A stretch of DNA of 64,000 bases, from positions 59,633,007-59,697,006 of the forward strand of contig CM053269.1 in the NCBI GenBank assembly GCA_028583415.1, in the 5' to 3' direction. The notes beneath the pieces are model-generated. The model was not told where the DNA came from. It was given only the letters and a program-made list of their open reading frames with translations, and searched no databases. This stretch comes from Protea cynaroides. Its lineage: Eukaryota; Streptophyta; Magnoliopsida; Proteales; Proteaceae. How positions within the stretch are numbered: the first letter of the stretch is position 1; each line of letters begins with the position of its first letter. Positions 24,141 to 37,401 of the stretch are shown in pieces. Position numbers and translations under genes: made by a program.

Positions 24141-26580
24141 TGAGTCAACCAGTCAACGAAAACTGGAGAATTTTTTGTGTTTTTCTTCTTCCTTCTTTTT
24201 TAGTAATTATTCATGTGACAAAGTAAGTAATATGATTTGTGCAAGAAAAAAAAAAGTAATACGAGGCTTTCCAGACGAGAAATCTGAGATTCAATTTTAC
24301 TGTTTTTTAATCTATATCATTCGTTGTTTTTGGAGAATGTACGGATATACAGTATAAGTATATATACATGGACATATATGTAACACATGTTAATACAAAT
24401 AGATAATGCATGTCAATACAAATAGGAATATTTAATTTAATTGGATCCTAAATTTGTTAGGTGGCTAAACTAAATCATGTTTATTCTATTCAAACGATGT
24501 GAATTGACAATCATCTAATCATATGGCAAAGTAGATGGTTTTGTTAGAAATTATTGTACTTACGGTTTCATTCAAATCCATTCTAATCTTATAGAGTTGC
24601 CCTAAAACACAATAGAGAAGCCATTAATTATGAATCATAAAGGCATACCTGTTTGAAGAGATCGATTCTCATACGCCCCAAGCATTGATCGAAATCCTTC
24701 GGTTACAGTCTTCCACAGTCTCTAGAGGATATCCTGATGTCTCTTGCTAATGGGTGCAGAGAAAACTGATTAAACTGTGGGTACTTTAATCCACTATTTA
24801 TAAAATACTACTGTAACCTTAAAACCCTTCCCACAATAGAATTAGGATTTCCTAACCTATCTCATATCATATGACGAATCAAACCAAACCAGTTCTACTG
24901 TGTTCATTAGACTCTCACTGAATTGATTAATTTAATAATTAATTAAATCTACATAAATCTAAGAGATTTATGATATTTGAAAAATAACATATTTTGTGAT
25001 CATAATAATTTACATTTTTTTTTTTGTCAAAACGGTTAACCATCAAAATGAACAATGGTGTTACCGCATGACCACACTGACGGGAAGAAGTGGGATTTAA
25101 AGTGAGTGGACCATCAAATTGATCAAAGTTCACCCTTTTAACATAGCATCTTGTAATCTTGATTAAGATGGTGGTTTATGATATGTGTGTGCACAAGTGT
25201 GTGAAATATTAGAAGAATAAAATATTCTTTTGGAACAATGTTTTGTAAGAGCATCACGAGTATTTTTATTACTGTCTTCGGAACATGTTTCTGTTTTTTT
25301 ATTCAAGAATTTTTTTTCTTCTAAAAGTATTTCTTAAAAGCAGAAGCACAAAATATACTTTTTGACTAGTAAAAATTTTTAAAAAGCATAAATGTTACCA
25401 GATGTAGTGTTAAATGGCCATGAATAGTGAGCAAGAGGGTTCAAAGAATCGAGATCGAAGTAGCCAAATCAATCAACTCAGATTGGAATCAATCACAGCC
25501 GATCCATGGAATTTTTTTTTTCCGATCTACATCTTTTTTTTTTTTTTTTTTTTTTTGGGGGGGTCAGAATTGGACATAGGATCCGGATCAGTCCTGTTAC
25601 GCTCATTCTTAGCTTACCTCGATCAAATCGCCCTTGCAAGCCTTGCTGAATTGGTGTCTGCATGGGATTGGATGATCGAGGCCGGTCTGATCCCTATAAC
25701 TTACCGACTCAACTGATCTGTTTTTCCTCGATTGGATCATTTGATTAATAGAGGTTCATTTCATTTTTCCCATTCATTTGTTACTACAAATATGTAAATC
25801 AATTTCAATGAATGTAGGTATTATTTCTTCAACCATCCCAAGGCAATATGTTATCCATTTCAATGAATGTAATACAATATAATATGTTATCTTTTACAAA
25901 AAAAATAGGAGTTAACCTGTAAGAATGTGATGATACAAAAGCTCAATTCTAAGTGGGAAAGAAGAAAATAATCAAAAGAAAACTCTTGAGGGTCAAATTT
26001 CTGCAAAAGCCACATCTATCCCTGGGTGACTTTTTTTACAAAATTCAGCTTCTCTGCATAAGTGACGCAGGAAATATTGGTACATCCGGCCTCTTTTGAT
26101 TGGGAAAGGGGGGGGGGGGGGGGGTCAGAAAAGATAACAAAAGGATGTTAAAAAATGTACTGGTGATCTCCGAGCTGGCAGTGAAGTCTATGTCCTCTCA
26201 TAGTTCAATATTTATTCATTTTTTAGAAGGAAAAAAAAAATTAAAACTTCAGAACATATCCTACACTGCTAGCTCAGAGTTACTTCTCCCTAAAAGATAG
26301 GAAGAAAAATTTACAGGAGCTCAATTATAGATTACCGACTTCCTATTTGTAGAACTCGTACTTCTCTATACTCAACACCTCCCAAACTTCCTGTAGGGAT
26401 ATACATTTCCATGTAGAGCTGCAGAGTGGAGGCATCCTCAGCAGTCTGCACCAGATTCTTTCCTATTGACCCAGCGAAATTGGTTCACTGCTATTGTTGG
26501 ATCTCAATTTTCTCCTTAACACTAGCTTTCCAAGTTAGTGACAAACATCAGGTATGGTTTTCCCTGAGGAAATTAGAGGA
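24141..26580. other. Intergenic DNA between the RRM gene and the 3' end of VHA-a1
   Basis: AT-rich, with poly-T (about 25535-25556) and poly-G (about 26108-26124) runs. The segment just below 26581 should contain the 3' UTR of the minus-strand V-ATPase gene. No gene was recognised. Confidence 0.5.
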
Positions 26581-29500
26581 TCAATTGTCCTCATCTGGCA
26601 AGGAGTTAAATGAGAAGGGTCTGAACTTATAGCCATCAGCACGGTAGAACTTGTTCATGAATTCCACCCAATGAAGACGTAATGCATGTAGGAAAGCACT
26701 GAGGGTTTCCATCATGAGTAATATGAAGGCAGTGGCAAATGCAAAAACTGCAAGCCCTGCCAATCGGATGAGTATGTTGTCAAACCTGCCACCATAATCA
26801 GCATCTGTATCAGTATAAAATTGCACTTGTTTATGAATATCCAAATATCAATATAGGATTGATGTGAGCATGCACCCATCACATGCATGTGCAACTTTGC
26901 AGGGAACCAAGGAGAATTTTCTAGATCAATATGCTTCTTATTATTTATTTGTCAAATATTATATTGATTTAACCGGGGAAACCATAAGGTTTGCAGTCAT
27001 TTCTTCAGAATATCAGTTGGGCCAAGCAGATTTCACATATACATTAAGTTGATTATGGAGTGTGCATGATACAACATCTCCCACACCTAATGGAACTAAC
27101 AATCTCATTTAAGCACACAGACAGCCAAACACTTTGAAACCCTGCCCAAGAACCCATTGAAAATTATTGCCTCTAGTACTTGTTTTGCTTTTTTCACTAT
27201 AAAGTGGACTGCAGATCTGCCATCTTACAATCCATGTTCCATGCAACAATGAAAGATAAGCGGAAAAATGGAAGGAGTAATTTGAAGAGTAAACATAGAA
27301 TAGAGTTAGAACTCACCCCCAGGCAAGGAGGAGGACTTTTTCATAGAATACAGTGGATAACTCTGAGTGGGCTAAGCTGTTAAAGCAGAGCAGGGTAAAT
27401 CAGGCAAACAACAACACTTCTAAAATGGAGATGAGAAGGGAAACAAGGAACAAGATTTTGTTGTACCTTAGAGCCCAGAGTCGAAGGTAAGAAGCAGTAT
27501 TTGAGACTGCACCTAGAACAAACTCAATGGAATGTATCATTTGATGCACAAGGACCTCACTAAAATTGAATTCCTCATGTCGTTGCCACGCAGAACTGGG
27601 TTCTGCATCCAGATCTATCTCAGATGTGCCTAGACGCCCATATGTACGACCTTGAAATCTCTAGAAACATCCAGACACAAAATCAGAAATTAGAATTCTC
27701 TCACATGAAGACTACTATGTCAGGGCCAATTTAGAGTCAGATACTAATCAACATTTAGGATTAAAAGAAAATTAAATTGGTCAGTATAACAAAGCATTTA
27801 AAGAGGCATATTACTGTTTTCAGGAATTCCTCCCAGATGAAAGCAAATCATGCAGCAGTAGTTGTAAGATATTGGATCAAGATAAATCTTAAACCTTGAG
27901 CTCTTTTCTAAGTTTTTAAGTGAATTAACAAAAGTTTAAAGAGTAGAGGCATAGAAGAACAGTATTTAAACAAGCCAGACTCTTACTTTTGATACTGCAT
28001 TTCAATTTTCTAAGATATACATGGTTTCCCGACATTGCATGCAATAATTAACTAGATTGATCATCCAGATGCCTGTGTGTTGCACTGGTAAAGCCTATAG
28101 GGTGCCATCCCAGAGGACTGGGTTCAAATCCCACCTTCATCCTTCCCCCAACCATTTCTGCCCAAGCTTTCTCACTTGGAGAGGGGGGAAGGGGAATAAA
28201 ACACACATACAAGCTTTCATGACAATCAATAATCATGAGAAAGAACTAGTAGACCTGTAATTCAACTCAATCTCTCATTAATATGATTAAGCCAACATTA
28301 AAAACTCCAACAACCGTGAAATCTTTTAAAGTGTCGGTCCAATCCATGAATTACATTGGGCATTAGAAAACCAAAAGCTTACCTAAACGTTCAAAGCTTT
28401 CATTGTCAATAAATGAAAACAAAATCACTAAATAAACCACCATTGACGATGACAGGGAATAATTTTATAAATTGGAAAGAGAAACTCGCTAGATTCACTA
28501 TGTGGGTCAACAAAATCATAGAAAATGTCATTTAGTGAACGAACCACCAAGAACAAGAAATCAAGGAAAATGAAAAATGGGAACAAAAAAGAGCAAAAGT
28601 AAAAATAATTAAAGAATTACGATCTCAGAGCCAACAAGCCAGATAAACAACAGGTGAGGTTGAATTATTTTGAACATTATATCCAAGATGCATCACATAA
28701 GTGAATCCAACATCAATGTTACCTCTAAATGATTCTTCCTCAAAATTAAAGGTTTTGGAAAAAGCATCCAAGGAACAGCAACAACAGCCAAAAGCAACAG
28801 CAAGATCTGCAAGACAAATGTGACAAGATTCAGGCAACTTGCAATAAAATATCGGGATCATACTTGCACCAGATAAAACCAAAGGTAAGGTCAGGAGTTA
28901 ATACCTGCAATGGTCTCTGAGCCCACAACAATTGATTATCACCAAGATCATCAGTGGGGCTCAAGAACATGTAAATCATAACATGATATAGGTCTGCTTG
29001 AGACCCTGTGCACCACTTTATGACAATGAGAAGAGCAAGATACCCAAAGAGGCTGTTGAAAAAGATCATCTGTGGGATAAATTCATACCTATAAATAAAG
29101 CGTAGAATCAGCAATCTATTCTCTAATAGCCTTTTGAGGAAGACAGAGAAATAACTAAATAGTTTTAAAGGAAAAGGGAGGGAGGAAAAAAAAGTCAAAA
29201 CAGAGAGGACCTTATATCTAAAGAGCTGCCAAAGAATCTTGCATTGAAGTAGCTTAATAAGATTCCTAGGTTCATCTGAGCCACACCAAACAATATAGAC
29301 ATCTTCATTTTAAGGGAGTTAAGGAAAGGCAGCTCTGAACGACTTCCACGCCAGCTGGGATCCACCCCAAATGGGTATGCATCACGGTACATGATCAGAC
29401 CTATTGTACGTGCATCACTGATCAAAGCACATGAAATTAATTATAAACCATCAGGCAGAACTCAAATTTAAAAATCCCTGAAGATACTAGAAAAGCAAAA

Positions 29501-32500
29501 AATACTGAAGTAGATCGATAAATCAAAATGCATACATGCAAGTGGATAGATAGACAAGGTGATCATGCAAACATACGCATGAGTTTGGGTGTGTAAATTT
29601 CAGCATGGCAGGGCTGAAACCATATGTATGAAAGCATAGCTTGAAATTTCGATTCAGAGAAAGGATCTAAGACAGGGAATGAAGGACAAATGGAAAAGGC
29701 AGCACCAATCTTATTTCTAATCCATAGGAAAGAGTCTTTATATACAATAGTCCACCATCCAAAAACAATGACTATTAGTCCAAAAAAAAAGAATACTATG
29801 ATGTTCACAGAGATACTAAAGCTTCATTAGGTTTATGGAGAAGTGACCGGAAATAGCCAAACATGAAGTAACCTCAATAAACTTGTTCCCACTTCCATTC
29901 CAAACAACTCATTGGAAAGTTCCTTTCTCTTTCTCCATTCTTCCTCTCTTCACGTTGCCAGTGGAAATTTTACTTCATTTCACTGAACATCACTTCAATT
30001 CAATTATCACCCCTACCCCCCCCCCAAAAAAAAAAGAAAAAAAAAAGAAAGAACACTTCATTTCCAACCACATGGGGCCTAGGTAGAAGTACAGAAAAAT
30101 GTCAGAGATCATATTTAATAAGTTTCTATACATCAATAGTTGGAGGAAACGATTCTTGGTTCAGGATATGGAAAAATTATTAAGCAACTACCTATACCTG
30201 CATGTAGTATCACGGCATTTGTAGGCAGTCTCACCGAAAATATGAAATGGAACAGAGAAAAACTCGTTGTAAATCAACCCACAGTAGATAGAAAACAAAG
30301 CCATTAGAAAGAGTACATAGCGTCCACCAAAAGCCAACTCCATAAAACTGCCAAGTTTCTGACAGAAAAACAATATGTAAGTCACATTCTCCAAAACTTC
30401 AAATATCATCTATGAGTGGTTCATGTCTTTCAGTAATGGCTAATGTTCACATTAGAGATTTTATTGTAAGAGAATGCAGACAGCATCACGCAGTTATGAA
30501 TAATGTTCCCATTCATAGATTTTGTTGTAAGAAAAATACAAATATAATCATGCCAAAAGAAAAATTCTCCCGTTCCCCTCTCGCTTTTGATTCCCTGACA
30601 AAATAAAGGCGACGAAATCAGGAATTCGAGAATACCTCCCGCTATCCTTATTTACCCCCTGAGTTACAGTTCATAATTACATTAAAAAGGAAGGAAGCAA
30701 GATAATTGTTTAACAGATACGCGCTAATTCTCCAATGATTTTAGTGCACAAAGAATGAGGAAAATTTCAAAACTAACCTAGAATCGCAATGGGTATAGGG
30801 GAAATATCAGGATAGAAAAAGCTTACTTTAAGGTTAAGATAAGGATTGAAAGTAAAGTGACCTTAGGTATAGGTTTTGGACTGGTAAGTTTAGTTTAGGA
30901 TTAAAGAGAAGCCAGAGTTTTTGAAATAAAATGGTGGAAGAAGGGCTCAAATTGGTTCTATCATGAGTAAATAGAAAGGGTTCCAGCAGGGACTGCCCTT
31001 GGGTTGAACGGTGTTACAAAAGATCCATGAAAGCTTAATGGAGAAGATGGGGGGAAATGTTAGTCATGTAGGCTAATGGACAGCATTTCAGTGGGAAACC
31101 CCATTGGATTCCTTTTGCTTATTTCAGTATCTAATAAAGAAAAAAGAAAAGAAAAGCAAAAGCAGTACTTGCTTTGAGTGGACTAGGAAGCCTGGCAATT
31201 TATGCTTGAAACTCTGGAATGTAACAAAGTTCTAGATGATATTAGACTTGAATCTGTAGAAACCTAAGAATTGGAACAACAGCTACAAGATAAAGAAGAT
31301 ATTTTGTAAAACTAATAATGAGTCTTACAGATTGCCGAGAAAAACTAGTTCCCAAAGAATACACTGGGAAATTCACCAAAACAAGATAAACAACCAAGTT
31401 TATAGTAATACGTTACTGCACTATGATAATGTGAAAACAAATCTTACCTGAGAACCAAGTCTTCTCTCACGAGCTATTAGAATTAATGCTCCCAACAACA
31501 AGCATATTCCGTGACCCCAGTCCCCAAACATCACGGCAAAAAGAAATGGATATGTAATAACAGTATAAACTGTAGGATTTGCTTCTTGATATCTAGCAAC
31601 TCTGCAAAAGAATATTGTGGTATCAATATTTGGAATGACTTAACAATACAGATCTGAAGTAAAAAGCAGCATCAACACAGAGTTACATAAAGTTCCCTCA
31701 GTTCACCAGGCAACAAGTAAAGCTTCAAACAGTGAGTCTCTCATACGAATGTTTTAAAAATAGGTACCAGAATATCGATCATTCTGGCCCTCCTGTCAGC
31801 ATTCCAAACACCCATTGCGGATGCTCTGAACGGCTAAAGTAAAATACAACAATAAAACTAAAATCAATAATATCATGCACATACACATCATTAATTTAGC
31901 ACATATGCATCTTCAATGTGGTGGTAAAGAGCCTAAAGACATATATGCAGAAGAAGTTTATGCGTCCATGGTAAAATCTTGGCCAAATACCATATGTCTA
32001 ATTAAATATTTTGAACCCTTAATACCATAACAAAGTTCAACAGCCCGCCAAAGTGAGCCAATCAGGTTTGAATAGTCAAAACATTTGGACCAAGCAATCC
32101 ATTGACAAGTGCACGCTTCTGACTTCTAAGACCATTAACGGTTACAATCACTATGCAGATGAGCTTTCCTGGGCATATACTGACAAAAGAATCTTACATA
32201 CACTAAACTATAAATTGTGAAGAACAACTCAGTAACATACCCATATGCATCAACAATTTCTTGAAATGCGTGTGTGAACTTGTTGGTTCTAAAATATGTA
32301 GGTGGTGATTCTACTGCATCTGTCACATGAAATATTATCCCCACTTGCGAATTGCTATCAAAGGTTGCACGTTGCAGTGCCTCTTGAATCTGTTGCAAAA
32401 TGAGAGTGTTTTTTCAAGCCAATGTCAATTTTCAAAGACTGTATCCAGCAGGGTGAAAAAAATTCAACTCATTATCACCAAAAAAAAAAAAAAAAAAAAA

Positions 32501-35500
32501 CGACAATATCAATCTTCAAAGACTGTATCCACCAGCGTGAAAAAATCTAACTCTTTGTCTCAACCAAGTACCAACCTTTGCCCTCAAGGTAACACACGTG
32601 ATCAACAAACCATTGAAGTTACAAAGAGAATGGTGAAAAAATCTAACTCAGTATCACAAAAAATATTGATTTTGCAATATATTGTCCTCAGAGCAAGCAG
32701 TGATGAAATAAAGAAAAGCAAAGACAAGAATGATACCTGAGGTTTTGCAAATAATGGACACCAACCCTCCCCAACTAGACATTTCTTTGTTACATCGAAA
32801 TTGAGCATATTCAGTGCATCATATACTGCTTTCTCCTTTCTTACCTAGAAAAAACGGTACACAACATCACAAACCCATGATACACTAAAAAGGATGAATT
32901 CAACATGCGAGTCCCACAAAAAGAAAAAATGAAGAATGCTGTCTCTAGATAGTGATGATTAATATATATTCCAATGTATTTTTTATGAGTAATTCCATTG
33001 TCTTTTATAATGTACACTTGCAGTTCCTCTTATAGCTGCAAGTTTCTCTTTTCTATACCGTAACAGATATTGGCAATATTAAAAATATATTTGAACGCAC
33101 ATAAAAACAAAAGATAGTCATGCACATGGTTGCAACAGCATACTCACCCTAACAGTCCAACTCTTTAAGTGAGATAAAACTGAATTAAGGGCTGAATTTC
33201 GATGGCGAATCCCAGCATCCAAGGTGGCTTCCAGTTCAGAGAGACGTGATGAAACCTGGAATAGAAATTTCAGAATAATAACCACAAATTAGTAAAGAAT
33301 AATTTTAGATTGTCAGAAAGACAACCTGGATATTGGATAAATAAGCAATAGTAGGAACAGACTTCTGAAATATTATCCACGGGTTTCCAACCAAAAGAAA
33401 AAGGAAAGCATTTCTGCGGTAGATTTCAATTTACATGTAAAAATATCATAGGCAGGAAAACCCTATGAGGCTGATACCACAAAATGCGGTAAAAAATGGA
33501 ACCCAAAAGTAATCCCCCTAACACCCCCTTTCTCTTCAAGCAACCAAAATTTAATTGATGCGTATAACAGTATACGTAAGCAAAACACTGAAAGTAGAGT
33601 CTAAACTAAAGGTGTTATCATTTCATGAAATGGACCTAAAGCTACCACCAAAAGAAAATGAGGGTGAAAAATTCACAAACTCCTGGTGTCCAGTCCATTT
33701 AAAATATAAAAAAAACCCCAAGTCGCAGCAGTCTAAACTTTCCTTCAAATGCCCCCAAAGTTTCAGAATATGAATATCTCAAATAGCTTAGCTGCAGACA
33801 TACAATAGACCCCCAACACAAAATATCACACTTTCATAAGTAGCATTTTCAGTTGGGATTTATATGAAAGTTGAAAGGAAGTATGCAAGTTACAAACAGT
33901 AACATACAATAGCAGAAGCAGTCTGTACTTTCCTTCAAATACCCCTAAAGTTTCAGAATGTGAATACGTCAAAATAGCTTAGGTGCAGACATACAATAGA
34001 CCCCAACACAAAATATCAAACTTTCATTAGAAGCATTTTCAGTTGGGATTTATATGAGAGTTGAAAGGAAGTATGCAAGTTACAAACAGCAACATGCTTT
34101 ACTATTTTTTAAGTTGTAATAGCAAAACCAAAATTTCATCAGAATCTGATACACTAATACGTTAGCAAAAGGATAAATCATAGAGACATCTCTACCTGTA
34201 ACCAAATCAGGAGAAGAAAGCATAGATACCATCTCTTGGGCAAAGTTCTATGAGGAAAGAAATAGACAAAAATTGCTTTCCTTAACAGCATGCATACCTC
34301 TTGAGTTATTTGCCTCTGTTTCGTAATATCCTCAGGAACAGGATAGCAATTTGCACCAAATGCATCACAAATTTTAAGTATTTTTGTTCTTGCTTGCTCC
34401 CCTGAGAAGAAGACTACAAAAACTGTTTTCTCAACCTGCATGAGGGCGGCCAAAAATAATTGGTATAGTTTTAACCAAAAAAAAAAAAAAAAAAGATGAC
34501 TGATACTGTCTTGACTAAAAAGTCGATTTTTTTTGGATGTCAATCAAATATTTTCTATTTCTCTAAGTATTTTGAGCTCATATTAGTTCCTTCATATTCC
34601 TTGACCAACCGCAATAAATGGCTGCTTTTCAGGTTAGGCTAGAGGTTGGGTTCAGTTGAGATTTTCTATTGGTTGGGCTCAGGTTTGCATGTACATGCTC
34701 AGGTTAAATACCTGTCTAAAAACTTAAGGAAAGCAATATTTTCCAGTTACAATCTTTAATTATCCCTTCTCCTCATATTAACTACAAGCATTAGCAGTAA
34801 AAGAAGTGGTGAACAATAAAAGGGACCCCAAAAAAAAAAAAATATTCAAAAGGGCAAAGATTTGGAGCAGCACTGATGTGGTTGACATGGAAGAAAAATA
34901 ATCAAGGGGATTTTGGAGATACCACACCCCATCACAATATATATGATCGTGGACAAATAAAAACATCATTTCATACCATGGGTCGTGATTGTTAAGAACT
35001 CAGGAATATGTATTCAACTGATATATATGCAGACTGGAGTTCCACTTTTGCATAGCTTGATGTTAAATATCTAAACTATATATAAATTAAGGCATCAACT
35101 TTTGTTTTTAATACCCATTCATGATCCCATAGATGACAGTGTATGTAAACAACACACACAATCAAATCAAAATGTTAGAAAAGGCATCAATTTCTACAAA
35201 AAATTAACATGGCCATCTTTGATTTTATTTAAAATTAAAATCAGAGTATCTTGGGGGCATACTTGTAAACAAAAATTTGGGTACTAAATGATCTGCTACA
35301 TGGTAGGTATTAGGTAAAACCATCTAACATCCTCCTCGGCTTTGCTAATGATTAAATTAGCTTTGTTGAAACCCATATTGTGACTAGCATTTGCTCCTGC
35401 AGAATATGATCGTACCTAAATACTACTTATTTATGATTGTTAGCGTAAAGATATAAAATACGCTATTGCTGACTGACTACAGTTTATCACGTGGACTGAT

Positions 35501-37350
35501 GGACTCCTAGTTAATTAATTAGTTTGCTTTATTAATTTCCTTCACTAATTAAGCTTGTTAGTTTTCTTTTCCTATTTTGAGTTTCCTTTGTCTTTAGTTT
35601 GTAACTAGGAATCTGACTTGTAGAATCCTAGATCCTATCTAATAGTTTAAAGTACAAGGAGGAGAGTGATACCAACTAATTCAATTCTGTTCTCTCTCTC
35701 TCTCTCTCCCCCTTTATTTTTTTTCTTTTATTTTTTATTTTGTTATATGGCATCAGAGCAAGGTGTCGTTCATCGTCTAAACTCTTCTTCATGGTGTGCA
35801 GCCACCATTGTTGGCTGCTTCGGCTGCTTCGGCCTTTTCCTATTTACCCTACCGGCTACTGCTATCGAGATCTACTGGTCCGTCCAGATTTGATCTGCTC
35901 TGCTCTGTGGTTAATTTTCAGATCTGATTTTCCTTTATGTTACTACCTGCCGCTGTTATCGAGTTTTGGTTTCTTGAAAATCAGATTTTGATCCATTTAT
36001 TTTGACATCTACAATAACAATTGAGTGCTGCCCATCAATATCTGCTGATCGAAATCCTTTTCCAGATCTCCCAAAATCAGAATTTGATCCTTTATATCTA
36101 CTGCATTTATTGAGTCTGCCCATCAAGATCTGCTGGTCAAGATTCTTTTCCAGATCTGCCGCTATCTATTTCTAGTTAGATCTTCTTCAAGATCTGGGTT
36201 CTTGTGACTGCTTCCACTATTTTTTGTTGATCAGATCAAAGACCCTCCAGATCTGCTGATATCTCCTGCTGCTTAAGATCTTTTTTTTCTTCAAGATCTG
36301 CCGCCATCCACCGCTGAACAGATCTTCTACAAGATCTGTTTTTTATTGTGACGGCTACAACTATTTTTGCTGATCTGTACTACACTACTGACTTGCTACT
36401 ATGTTGCTGATTTACTGCTGCTGACAACCCTGACCTGTTCTCTGCCATCGATCAGATCTTCTTGGGAGTATCTGATCTACTATTTTCTCAGATCTGCTGC
36501 TGCTACTGCTACTGGTTGCTACCACCGATCTATACAGATCTGATCCGATCTGGTTTTGATCTGCTTCTGCTGCTGCCCTGCTACTGCTATTAATCTGATA
36601 TGGTTTGATCTACTAATGTTGTTGTTCTACTACTGCTATTGATCTGATCTGTTGCTCTGCTGCCTGCAATACTGACCTGATCAGATCTGTTCTGATCTGA
36701 CCTACTACTACTAGCATCCAGCCTCTGAATCAAGGAATTCTACCTCAACTAGGATTTCTTGATCTCTCTCATATCCACCATTGGATCGTACCTAAATTTT
36801 GATGACTTATCCTAATTATATATAACTACTTGCTTGTCATTTTTTTTCTACATCTGCTGACTGGATCTTTGACTTTTCAATTAATGTAAAAAATTCATTT
36901 GCATCATTACCTTATTCCTAGTCACACTAGGACTTCACCATATTTCTTAATCCGACCGTTGGATGGTTTGGATATCTTGTTTCGACATTCTAATCTATAT
37001 CCTACAATCTGAAGTCTTCCATCACAATTTGTCCACGTGGAATGTTCCACGTGAAGTGTGTATATATATATATATATATATATACTCAAGTTCGTGTCTT
37101 CTTATTGAAGAAATAAAAGCAGTTAATCATGTGGACTAATGGACTCCTAGTTAGTTTATTAATTTGCTTTATTAGTTTCCTTTACCAATTTGGCTTTGTT
37201 AATTTCTTTTTATTATTTTGAGTTTACTTTGTCTTAGTTTGTGATTAAGACTCTGACTTGTAGAGTCCTAGATTCTATCTAATAGTTGTTTTCTATTTTC
37301 TATAATATAAATCACAACGAGGAGAGCAGTACCAACTAATTCAATTATGT

Positions 37351-37401
<51 letters not shown>

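Noticed and set aside
28078..28135. Functional tRNA gene
   Set aside because: A and B boxes are present, but no consistent acceptor stem or anticodon loop can be drawn, and the segment continues into a non-tRNA tail; SINE-like is the better explanation.
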